Assembly (NCBI RefSeq): GCF_021917145.1
Contig: NC_061062.1
Coordinates: 2,423,247 to 2,487,246 of the forward strand
Direction of reading: 5' to 3'
Source of the DNA: Hypomesus transpacificus
Taxonomy: Eukaryota; Chordata; Actinopteri; Osmeriformes; Osmeridae
DNA length: 64,000 nt
The notes under the pieces were generated by a model. It was not told where the DNA came from. It worked only from the letters and a program-made list of their open reading frames with translations, and searched no databases. Position numbers and translations under genes: made by a program. Within the stretch, counting starts at the first letter, position 1. The number at the start of each line of letters is the position of its first letter. Of the stretch, positions 28,701-40,100 are shown one piece after another.

Positions 28701-30055
28701 TAATTGCGTCAACATCAGTTCCTTAACCAAGGTACCTCAGCCCTCTGCCTGTTCCTCTGTTTCACTTTCTCTAAGGCTTCTTTCTCTTTTGGAGGTCTGT
28801 AAGTGGTGGTTGGAACCTAGTCAAGCATTACAGAAATATAAACAGGTTGTTTAAACCAGCCACTGTTAATAGTTCAGTAGGCTGTTTGATTTAAATTAGG
28901 TTACCATAAGTCTTCATTCAAAATAAGTTTAAAAAATATATAAACATTTATCAAATAGAATTGTTTAGACACATGCTTAGTGTGAATGTCCTTCACTTGA
29001 TTGAATGAAACTGACCGCATGGCATTTCTCCTGCAGGGGAATCGGCTCAGGGACCGGGAGAGGACGATGTTTAGGTTTGGTAAGAGAAAACTCTTGGGGC
29101 TCAGTGATTTTTGGGGGCGCTTTCTTGATATGCCCCGCTTGAGACATTCTAGCGGCAAGCTGATTTATCAGAGCCTCAATCTCAGGGTGCCACCTTACAG
29201 ACAAAAAGAGAAACTATCAATTTAGTGTCCCTCCCCAAAAAACTAAACAAAACTACTACTGTGCTTTCATTTGATTTACCTTAAAAGTGGAGCAATCCAG
29301 TTCTTTTCCACATAATCAGCATCATATATATGACTCCACTCGCCTTTTATCCAAGTGCTGATGTTTGTGACGTTGAAAACGAAACTGAGGAACTACAAAA
29401 CCATTTTAGTCAAAGTTCATATTGTTGTCCATCATGTCTGGCACTCAAGTTAACAGCAGACACAGGGGTTTCTTACACTGTGCATCTTCTTGATGTCCAG
29501 AGATTTCACAATCTTGCTGAAACACTGAAGTCCAAGATCATCAAGGACAAACACAGCAAGATAACAGATAACTGCAGAAATTAAACAGACACATTTAAAG
29601 CCGGAAATAGTGTTTCTGAAACTGACAATAATGATTTTGCAGCACAGAAGTCCAAAGGAACTTACCAGCAAACTGATTGCGATCAGCCTTCAATAAGCAT
29701 TTACCCTTCTGAGCATAGAAAACATCAACGACAATGTCCGTCAATTTTTTGTGCTCAATGCATCCGGAGACAGTGTCAAGTATGAAGTTCTTGTCAGAAG
29801 GTTCCAAATTCTGGCATGAAGACATAGAAGAAGAAAAAACGATATCATAACAGATTTATATTAAGTAATGTTGCCATTCTAAACAGCTGGATCTGATATA
29901 CTAGCCTGAATTTACTGAATTTTAACTAGGTTTCTAGATACCTCCATGGATTTGGAAGCCTCTTCTGTGTAATCTTCAACACAATATTTGTCTGCGTTGA
30001 ACTTGTCCAGCAGTAGAGTGGCCTCTCTGACAAGTACCCCATAATTTGGCGACAT
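25776..30055 (-). CDS. cfap99: Cilia- and flagella-associated protein 99
   Basis: CFAP99 is a conserved axoneme-associated protein of motile cilia and flagella. Fifteen minus-strand exons, 29942-30055, 29666-29810, 29477-29571, 29280-29392, 29016-29193, 28736-28816, 28579-28647, 28388-28474, 28190-28278, 27652-27856, 27337-27478, 27060-27211, 26569-26774, 26045-26234 and 25776-25883, join in phase into 657 residues. The N-terminal third is globular (MSPNYGVLVREATLLLDKFN; FLSFVFNVTNISTWIKGEWS; PLLRWHPEIEALINQL), followed by PVPEPIPLQEK and TTTYRPPKEKEALEKVKQRN. From about residue 300 it is one long charged coiled coil rich in Glu, Arg, Lys and Gln. Identification rests on remembered family sequence plus its position next to zfyve28, as at human 4p16.3. 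An acceptor-like site just before the ATG allows an upstream non-coding exon. A putative RFX/forkhead promoter lies 470-500 bp upstream. Confidence 0.86.
26300..26490 (-). mobile_element. Second tRNA-derived SINE family
   Basis: On the minus strand this reads GTAGGCTGAGGCCTTACC (A-box-like), CTGGGTTCGAATCCGAACTG (B-box), then CTCCATGTCTTCCCCTCCCT and a tail TCCAATAAAGAAGGAAAAAG. It is distinct from the more common SINE in this window and lies in a cfap99 intron next to a C run. Confidence 0.65.
27882..28042 (-). mobile_element. tRNA-derived SINE, inverted
   Basis: Same family as 8145-8330, in a cfap99 intron: tail TTACATTTAGTCATTTAGCA, body GTGAAGTGCCTTGCCCAAGG, then GGGGAATCGATCC and CAGCCATCTGACTCC. 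The segment between B- and A-box is shortened. Confidence 0.75.
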
Positions 30056-31160
30056 ATTCTGTGCCTACACATTGGCAAGAAAATTGCAGTGTGATTTGAG
30101 AAGATGTATGGTTTACTGATGCAGGTGGATCCATATGGAAAACAGAAATGCAGACACAGACAAGGTGACGAATGAGGCTGAAAGACAGGCACTTACCCGG
30201 CGAGCCACTTATGAGCCTAGTTATCTAGGTCTAGTTATCCTGAAGCAAAAACGGATGGGACATATTGCGAATAAAAAAACTCCAGCTGTCCAACCAGGCA
30301 AGTATGGAGCTCGTCTGCATTAGCTAGGAGGGTTGATACATTTGAACCTTCCCATGGACATTCTACCTTCGTTTATTCTGTCTGAGATTAGCTATATTAG
30401 ATTAGCTATATTTTTTCAAATTTGTTATGGTCTTTTTCTTATTTATGGTACATTAGTCTAGTTGTCTCAGACCCAAGAACTACTAAATTCATCTGACTAG
30501 CTTCGAAAACGTTGCCATGTTTGGTCGTTGCTAAGCAACAGACTTGCGTAAACAGAAGTTCTGCTTCTCCCACATCAGAGGCTTCCAGATATGAACACTC
30601 AAATTGCGACGCCCATTACAATAAATGTTTGTCTTTTTTTTTGTATCGTAATAACTTAATCATTTTGTGTCCCATATTAGGTAACCAGCTGTCATAGTTA
30701 TATATTTTAGTACATTCGAATGAGAATATTTCATATATCCTTTTCTCTCGCCATAGAATGTAACAATGATTATGACGTGGGGCTTTGTGACGTGTGGTGC
30801 AAGCCTTTCCCTGGGAAAGTGGGTGGCGATGTTGTCAACGTGACTGTCATAAAGCAGAGCCAGGGAGAGAACAGCAAATCTATCGGTGGATTGTTTCAAA
30901 CGCATCGCTCCTGAACAGTAGCAGGCAGTTTACTTCTGATTATGTGGCTCTGAAAACATATCGTCTTTTTGGTGGAAAAATATGAAAACATACAACTCTA
31001 TACCCTATCATCTTGGACACCATAGCTAGCTACTGTATTTTTTAGATTTCTCACCTTTTAGCCACGTAGCTTGCTAGCTAGCTGGCTAGCGACTGCTGGT
31101 ATCTCACACAGGTAGAAAGAGGGATTGATGACAAAAGAGGGGTAAGGTGGCGAGGTAACG
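30056..31160. other. Divergent cfap99/zfyve28 intergenic region
   Basis: About 1.1 kb between head-to-head start codons. It holds both 5' UTRs, the ciliary-type motif cluster at 30511-30554, and TAGC-rich palindromic sequence near 31069-31090. Confidence 0.65.
30511..30554 (-). promoter_or_regulatory. Putative ciliary promoter motifs (X-box and forkhead site) for cfap99
   Basis: GTTGCTAAGCAAC at 30527-30539 is a perfect 13-bp palindrome of the RFX X-box type. GTTGCCATG at 30511-30519 is a second X-box half. GTAAACA at 30548-30554 fits the forkhead (FOXJ1-type) consensus. RFX and FOXJ1 are the known regulators of motile-cilium genes, which fits cfap99. The motifs are seen; binding is inferred. 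Confidence 0.55.
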
Positions 31161-34100
31161 ATGAATCGGTTTCGAAAGTGGCTGTACAAGCCCAAGGTAA
31201 GATGTATGTATTTTGTTCTTTCTACTGTCAGTCATTTATTTGACCAAAACTATAACTTGCTAACTATAAATGTATTTTTATTGGTACCAAGTATAAGTAA
31301 TCTCAATTCCTCGCAATCAATAATCGCTGTGAATGCTATTTGCTAGCCAGCCGAAAAGAAAGTTGCCTTTGAGATCATGTCAGTTAGCTTGCTGAGCTGC
31401 AGCTATCTGGTTATCTGGAAATAATGTATAGGGTTAGGGTTAACCACATTGCCAAAATTGACTCTTAAATACGAAATAAATAATGTATGTTTAATTTCAA
31501 AATAACAGTAACGTCTAACTGAGCCCGTTATGGTGTCCCTTTTGCTAGTTATGGAGTGATAATTCCTATGGTAAAACACAGAACTTTGAACTGTTACAAC
31601 ATTTGTTTAGTACCTTACTGCCTTTGTCGTATGCTACAAGGTGTTGTCATGTTCACCAACAGCTACTTGACTTTAGGAAGTTAGTGCAGTCTTTTGTTAA
31701 TTGCGTCAGTGATCCTGCGACCAATCCACTCTTTTGGTGAAAACGAACTGCTGCATTTTAGGCATTAAATGTTATCATAAAGAACCAAACTTGTCAAGTA
31801 AGCTTAAGAGAAAAAATATTATTTTAAACTGCGGCCCTTTCTTCGTTTATCGTAAGTTTCAGAAAATAGATACTATGTATAGGGTTAGGGTTAGACTAGG
31901 GTTAGGGTTAGGGTTAGAGGGTTAGACTCCAGTGTCTGAAACAGTCCTTCACATCATCACCAGAAGGTTATGTTGCCTTGTATCATTTTCTCCTTGCTAC
32001 AAGGGGTATTTGAGCTGCAGAAGGCTCCAGTAATCTGTCCCTGAATAAATGTGATCCTGTAACAGAGTAGAACATGAAGTAGATACCTGATTCAATTGTC
32101 ATAAACTAAAAAAACTGGATTATTTGATAAAAATGGAAATCCACTTTTGTTGTGTTACTCGATTTTAGTCCAAGTTTATGCTGTCTCTTGTGTTATGCAG
32201 AGTGGTGATGTATTCTTGTTAAAACAACATCTTAATTGCTTTATCTCGCTTTCTGTCCAGTCTACAGAGAGCATTCTAGTCTGACATAAATTGTTAAACA
32301 CTGCATAGTGTTTTCATTTTGCATCCACAATGTGTTGTATATTGAACTATGTTCTCCTAGAGATAGAAAGAAGTTGAGTCAGCATGTTCTACTTGAATGG
32401 AGCAAGGCTATTGATATTTCAAGAGCTGCATTATACTTCCTAGAAGTCACTGAATTGTTTTCCCCTCCTTTCAGCAATACACTACCTGTATATCCAGTAT
32501 TCTAAAAAGTATCTTGCAACATTAATCAAGAGTCACATGACATACCTGTCTGCTCTGTCAGACTTTGGAGTATCGGAGTGCCAACAAAAAAAACACAACC
32601 ATACCACTTCCTCCAAGCACTACTGTACTATTGGACTGTGTAAATAAAAAGAGGCTAAGCTTAGTTCCCTCCCTGTGCAAGCTTTCTAACGTTCATTTTG
32701 CTGGTTAAACGGGCCAACTAACAACACTTTTTCTAACAAATTGACTATGCACAACAATTTAGAATAGTCTAAAACTCAACACGTATCTTTTGGATGTTTT
32801 TTTTTTTTTATCCACTGAAGGCTACACATGAACAAGTCTGTGACAATCCATTTACTGGAGGTGATGATCTCACATTGCATCACAGGTTAAATTGTAAGCT
32901 GCGTTAAATACTCACAAAACAGAAGGGTTTCCATGCTAGAGGCAAGCTAGGAAGGTGTAAGGTGAGAAGAGTACGGGGGTAGAGGGGGCCTGTGTTCATA
33001 AAGATGTGCACTTGACTTCACATGGCACATCCGACAGAAACAGATGAGGTCTGGATCAAGTTTCCAGCCCTGCCAAAATGGCCTCTGTATCACCTCTATT
33101 CTCATTCGTTCGAGACAGGCTCATGGTGAGAGAGGGAGTGAGATGTCAGGAGGCTAAACCTGTCCATTTCCCCTCCAAGCCTCCTCCTTCTGTCCTGGTG
33201 TTATTCTATCAGGCATTCAGGGGCTGACCTTCAGTTACACAGCACCTCATCTGTCAGGGTGACAGCCCCACAACCAGCAGCAGGCGGCCTACGCTCGGCT
33301 CCATCTGCTTGTCCGTCCTCATACGGCTGGCCGCTGGGCTGAGATACGCCGCAACTCAATGTTTCATGTCTCCCCGCTAAACACCCGACATTTGTACCTG
33401 CTATGAAGAAGAAAAAAAAAACATACATCCTCTCTCCTCTATCTACCAGTTGTTCAGCCAGTCAGCTGAGGGTTAGTGCTGGAATGCGAGGCAGATATCG
33501 ACTTATTTTACAGTGCATATCATTCCTTTTTTTTGTGTCATTTTCTTTATTCAGCAGCATGGTACTAATCCAATTTAACTAGCCTTAGCTATAAAACCAG
33601 TTTTTCACAGGACAGCTCACCCACCATTACACATATTTTCTCACAGTATGATAGACTGACTAGTGGGTGGTTTTATAGACGTCAAACAACATTAACATTA
33701 GTAAACATCTTACATGCCATTGCATAAATAAAATGCTCTCGTGTATTTCCATCACACACACAACTGCTGAGCAAATATAGCTGCAATGTACAAGAAGGTA
33801 AGAGAAACGTGGGTAATTGGCGTCCTGTCTGTCCAGAGTGGGGTGGCTCTGCACAGTCAGTGAGGCCCAGGGAGCAGGAGAATGCTGAGCAGTGACCAAC
33901 ACGCCTGCATATTCAGCCTGCTTTCTGGACCTCTCTGGTTGTCTCCTTTCTGCTTACCCAACAGCCGTGCGGTAATTGATTTGGTGTCAGCTGGCTGGAT
34001 TTAGAGAGCTGACCCCTGGTGCAAATCTAGACAGGCTAGGCAATTGAAGGCCTCTTTAAATTCATTACAGGCTGGAGAACTGGCTGCTGTGTCCTAGGTG

Positions 34101-37100
34101 TGTGTAGGAGATGATCGAAGACGAGCTACTGGGGTGATTTAACTCTGCTGGAGAGACTTGTCCAGGGGCTGATAATGACAGTGAAGTTGTATTGATTCTC
34201 TTTGCATTATGACTCATCAATAGTAATCGGCAGGCTCCGTAGTGGACGATTACAGACTTTATACGGTATGATCGCACGAAGTCCCCACGGCCTTCAGTAG
34301 CCTATATGATTGTGACTGTGTCAGGCTGGCTGAGCGAAATACACAACACCACCCATCATGCTGTCCAGCGAGCAGGGGAGGGAGGAGATGTGTTCTGGGA
34401 GGGAAGTGGGGGGCAGCGGGTCCTATATTATGGGATTAGTTCTTGGCCTTGGTTACGGTTGGCAGGAGATCAAATGAAAGGATGCCTCTCTTTCCCTTAT
34501 CCTTTTGTTGTTACGGTGTTGAGGCTAAGGACATGCTATGAGGAGAGCAGGAACCAGGCAAACTTCATTCCTCCCTTGCTGTTTGGGAAGTGGCACGTTA
34601 TCTGACGTAAAGGATCGGTCGTGATAAGCTTAGATGTTTGTTGTTGTGGTGCTTGTTAAGTTCTTAATACTGGTGAAAGTATAGCTAAGAAAGAGAATGC
34701 TCAAACTTCCCTACAATCAGACTGAGATGTCTGCCGGGCGATTTTCCGCTCTGTAAATTTGCCCACAGTTGGGCATTGCATGTGGGCTTCCTGTGTAAAA
34801 ATATCTTATCAACAGATGGCGGGCACCATGGCAGAAAGGACCAGAGTGCGCTTGGTAGGAACTGGGCAGTGTGAGGAAGAAGAACCAGGCTGTTTGTGTA
34901 TTTTGGATGGATGGATCAAGTGTGCGGTAGTACCTCAGCCATGTCCAGAGCAGTCATTATGAAGTCTCATCATGGACAGAACGGAGTCAGGCCCTGCCTC
35001 GGTCGGCTGCCTCGGCTGGCTGTCTCCGTCCCGGCGGTCTGTGATGGGGCTGGACTGAGCCTAGGTTTCGCTGTGAGTCATGTTCCACAGCGGTAAAGAA
35101 GGTTGAACAGCACTCACTGAGGTCAGACCACAGCCAGTGCTCATTAGAGAACATAGGTTTGTTTTTTTTTGAGACATCGTCAAGACTATTCCGGTAGATG
35201 TGACATGAAGTTTTTTTTTTTTTTTTTGTGCTGCTTTTGTCCTCCAAGGCCGACAGTTTTTTTCTTAGCGTTTTCGCTTTCAAATCCTTGAATCAAGTTG
35301 TTACGACATGGGAAGCTGTATAGGAAGCTGTCTTACGGATAGCTACGCCTCGTTGCCATCCTTTCAGCTCTCCCCTCTACTCTCTTTGTGCTGATGTTTT
35401 TAAAAATGTGAAATCCCCTCTCCATCTGTAGTCAACATAGCCCTGTATTGTATAACAGAATTAATGATTGCATAATAACTTCCTGGTGGTCACGGGTCAG
35501 AAAGGGGGTGTCCCCACATGTCACGCCAGCCTCCAGAAGATCGGAGCTCTTCTCCCTGCAGCCCAAATCCTCTTACTCTCCCCTGCTGCCCCGCTCTGCC
35601 CCATCCTGCCCCGCTCTGCCCCACCCTGCCCTGCTGGACCCTGCCCTAGGCACGTGTCTGGCTCCATCACAGATCAAAAAGCAGATTAGTGAGGCTGAAC
35701 TGCAGACACAGATTATACCATCGCTCCCCAGATGGAACAGCTGTGTCGAGTCTCCTGAGTCAGGGAACTCAACCCTGCGACCCAGAGAGATCAGGGAACT
35801 CAACCCTGCGACCCAGAGAGATCAGGGAACTCAACCCTGCGACCCAGAGAGATCAGGGAACTCGACCCTGCGACCCAGAGAGATCAGGGAACTCACCCTG
35901 CAGCCCAAAGAGATAAGGCAACTCGCCCTGCAACACAGAGAGATCAGGCAACTCGCCCTGCGACCCAGAGAGATCAAAAACCTCACCCTGCGACCGAAAG
36001 AGATCAGGGAACTCGCCCTGCTACCCAGAAAGATTTCCCCAGGTCCAAAAGGGGGGCTTTGATGAGAATGTCTACTGTTCAGCTGTCATAGTGAGGTGGT
36101 TCACATTGTTCCCATCAAGTGAAGTTTCAGACATGTTCCGTCAGAGTGGGGTTTGACCCGAGCCCCTCCCAAGCATTGTGCAACTGATATATCAGAAGAT
36201 GTCATCTTGTGGTTGAAACTACCGTATTAAGAAAGAATTCCATGTCCATAACCACAGTATGCAATTATTCAACAGTGTTCTACTTGATGCAAGGTCCACA
36301 GTTTAGTCAGCGGTTCAGTAGATTAACCGTTGCCTTACAGCCTGTGGCTGTAGCATTCTAGTGAAAACCAGAGAGGATTGGAATAACTCGCTTGGAATAC
36401 TGAGAACACAATAGCCGGAAACTGTAAACGTGCTGTTTAATGCAATGTCACACAAGTGAACACGTCATGGTTCAGATGGAACCAAAGTAGAACATTTTGC
36501 ATAATTTAACCTACAGGCAGTTCTGTTCTGTTCTTCACTGACGGAGAGACCTGGGATAGGAGGTGCTCCACCTGTTTGTTTCTCTTCCAACCTGCCTGCT
36601 CCGATGCGGAGCCCAACACTTTCTGCTGAGCACTGAATAAGCAATGGAACAATGCGATGGATACCACTGCTCGTTTGCCAGTAAGTGCCAGAAGCTAAAT
36701 GAACTGCTGCAGGCAGTTGACAGCCCTCCCCACAACATTAACCTGGGCTGCCAGAAGAGGCATTCCTGGAGAGCAGCCAGCCAGTCAGTGAAGTGATCCT
36801 GGGAGGAATGAGGTGCAGGATAGCCATCTTGCCGTTGGTCATAAGATATAATCCAGTTGCCACCTCCTCGCGTTGTGAATGGAAACCAAGTGATGATTCA
36901 GCAGCCCCAGAGCAACAGCCGCAGACTGCTGGTGGAGGAGATGTGGGAGGATGAGTAGATTGTCCAGGCAGGACAGCTGGTGCGCTGCACCCTGCGATGG
37001 CAACACGCTCGGAGGGTTGGGAAACGGCCTTCAGTTCATTCACTCCCAAGCGTTAACGCTAAGTGAACCTGTCGTCGTGACCTCGCCTAGGCTGTTTGAT

Positions 37101-40100
37101 GTGCCATGTTGAGGCGGGGAAAGGTTGAACAGAACAACGCACCTCAACTGTCGGTGGGGAGGTTAGGACAGCTTAATGATGGGAGATGGCAGGTTTCTGG
37201 CCACAAAGGGTGAGTGTGTTTGAGTCATCCCTCCATCAAGGACGAGTGACGTCAGGAGGGCTTTCAGGACTCGCTGCCACAGGGGGCCCAGACGGCCAGA
37301 TCTGCTGAATCATTAGCTCTCTAACCCAACACAGTTGTTGTGCTCGGGGCAGGACTAGTCTTGAGGGCTGGAGACTCATCTTGAAGGCTTGTTTTCTCCT
37401 CTTTTTTCGTCTTCGTTTTTTAACTTCATGATGACATGATATTAACTTGTCAAACATGTATTTCCCATGGTTCAGAGTCTCAAACTCATCTAATGACCCT
37501 GTCCCAGAGCCATAGAGAGAGAGACATGGCTCTGTGGCTCTGCCCTGACCTAATTCCCCAGTTGGAAAGTTTTTTTTTCTCCTTTCCATTCCTTCAATAC
37601 CTAATATGTTTCGTTGTGTGTTGGTTAAGTCTTTCTGGAGTTGTACTGACAGGTTAGTTGTCACGCAGGTGTCAGTATTGACAGGAACACTTCAGAAAAG
37701 GCGGCCTGGTTCCCAAGGAGATCTAGAGTAATGAAGTTCAGATGAATGCGGTGAGAAAGTGAGACGGGACTCTCACTTTCAAACTGCTCGCGTCATCTGA
37801 CTTCAAGGTTGCTCTGTCTGCCTCGCCACCTCTCCTCTATCAAAGGAGATCGTCTCTTCAGACAGACTGGGGGCCCTGCTTATGCTGACGAGGGCGAGTT
37901 CCCTGATGTAAGGAATGCAAAAATGGGTAGATGGATGTATGGAGAGATTAGACAGACATGCTTACAGAGATAAATCTGGTAGATGGATTTCAAACCTCTT
38001 AAGGTAGGCCTGGCCCACACATGCCCAGAACGTCCTCCACTATCGACTCCTCTCCATGATGCAGTGGTGTTGGAATGTTCTCTCCAGAGAGGGGAATGCA
38101 GCAGGAGGAAGCTCCGGTCCACTGCCATCTCAAAGGCTCCTTTTCTTCCTCCTCTGGGCTGGACCAGCAGAACGCCTGCCGTCTGCATGAGTCGTCTTTT
38201 GCCCCTCAGTGGAAAAGGTCAACACCCTTGGCCTGCTTCCATTTCCTGTTTGGACGAGACATTAGTGTTATACACGTCACTGAGTAGACAGTGATTTGAG
38301 TCGAGCTCCATGGAAAGCCCTACCTCTTGCTTCAGGAATTTGTCCCTTGACGAGCTCCCATGCTCGTTCTGTGGGCGGTTTGTGTGCCGTCTGCTCACTG
38401 ATCTTTTGTTTGAAGAGATCTTCGGGCCTGCTGTAGTGGGAGACACTGGGTCAATACAGATCAAGGAAATTCTCATGTAATTGTAACTTTATTTAGAAGA
38501 TGCTTCTCTGTTGTATCCAGTGTGCCTGCTGTACTGAGCCTAATTCTCCTTCCTTATACACTACATGAGGCTAACCAATAAGCTATGAACTCCAATTAGC
38601 TTTCTACAAACAATATAGCCTTTCATGTCTCATACCATTTATATGATGGATGATACTGTCAGTCATACATTCATGGCAGATTGAGACACATGCGTCTGTA
38701 CTCAGTCTGCAGCAGATCTGGCTACCTTGTATCTCTGCAGCTAAATAGATCTATTCTCTCCCTCTCTCTTTCTGTCATTCTCTCTTTATCTCTCTCCATA
38801 TCCTAGCATCTGGTTGCCCCACCCTCAATTCCCATCCTTCACAAGTGATTTATATATAGACATGGAGCATATACGTGACCTTGTTGAGAAAGAACACTCG
38901 AGAGAAGTGTGAAACATGTACACGAACACTGTAGCATAACCACTCTCAGCCTGCTCGCTGTTCAGCTGTCCTGCCTGTTCTGCACGCGCTCCATAGCCTC
39001 TTCTTTAACGGCTGATGCCGGTGCTGGGACGCTAGGTTGATCATGCCAGTGTATTTCTTCCTGCTGTTTGTTTTATTATTGATGAGAGAGGGGGAGTGAG
39101 AGAAGGAACAGTCGTGCATCATCTGCTGCCTCCATGCTGCAGGCAACCCATTGGGAGCCCTCTCACGGTGGGGAAGCAGCAAAACTTTGGGGAGCAGGTC
39201 TAGTAAGATGTTCTCCGTTCCATGTGGGAAGCGTCGCTGTCCAAGGGGGCCTCCTTGTGCTACAGTAGTCGTAGGTCTTCAGATAATAAAGAGATGTTGT
39301 GTTTTTTTGTGCGGGCTGAGTGCCGCACTGTGTTCTCACTGTAATCGCAGTGTTCATGCAGCACAGCAGCGTCTTAACCAGCCGAGGCAGAGCAGAGGAA
39401 CCACAGTGGTGTGCTGCCCTGCTGTATAAAACAACAATAAAAACATGTCAACCTACCTTTTCTTTGAGGTCTGGCCCTTATCTGCCCTCCCTCCTGAAGA
39501 CGTATTCCTGCCCCACCCCGCCCTCCCTCCCTCACCCCTCCGCCCCCTCCCCCACCCCTCAGCCCACTACCCCCCTCCACCCAGCTCTGAGTGGCGTGGC
39601 TGTACGTGTGCTCCCCAGCAACAGAGTGCTCTGGTGGGCTGGGCTCCTCCCTGCAGGGTGGGCACACACTGGATGATTGATGATGACACAAATCCTTCAG
39701 CGTGGACAAGCTCTGTTATTACGCCAGCTCTTCTGGGGAGGTTCCACACAATATTAACCATCTGCTGACACCTCTCTGGTTCTACCTCTTCCTGCCCCTT
39801 GAGCCTGTGCACGAGTGCACACACACACACAAGCATACATACACACACTCATAGGGACACACACGTATACATACACACACACAAGTGCATATACGCACAC
39901 CTACACACGACCACACACATACGAGTGCACTCGCACTTACACCCACGACCACACACACCGCACTCTTCTTCATGTGTTCTTGCTTGTGTTGCTTGTGTTG
40001 CTTGTGTTGCTTGTGTTCTTCTTCATGTGTTCTTGCTTGTGTTGCTTGTGTTCTTCTTCATGTGTTCTTGCTTGTGTTGCTTGTGTTCTTCTTCATGTGT

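Noticed and set aside
35757-36041. Regular direct repeats that could look like a CRISPR array
   Set aside because: Units are contiguous without unique spacers and lie in a vertebrate intron; it is a minisatellite.
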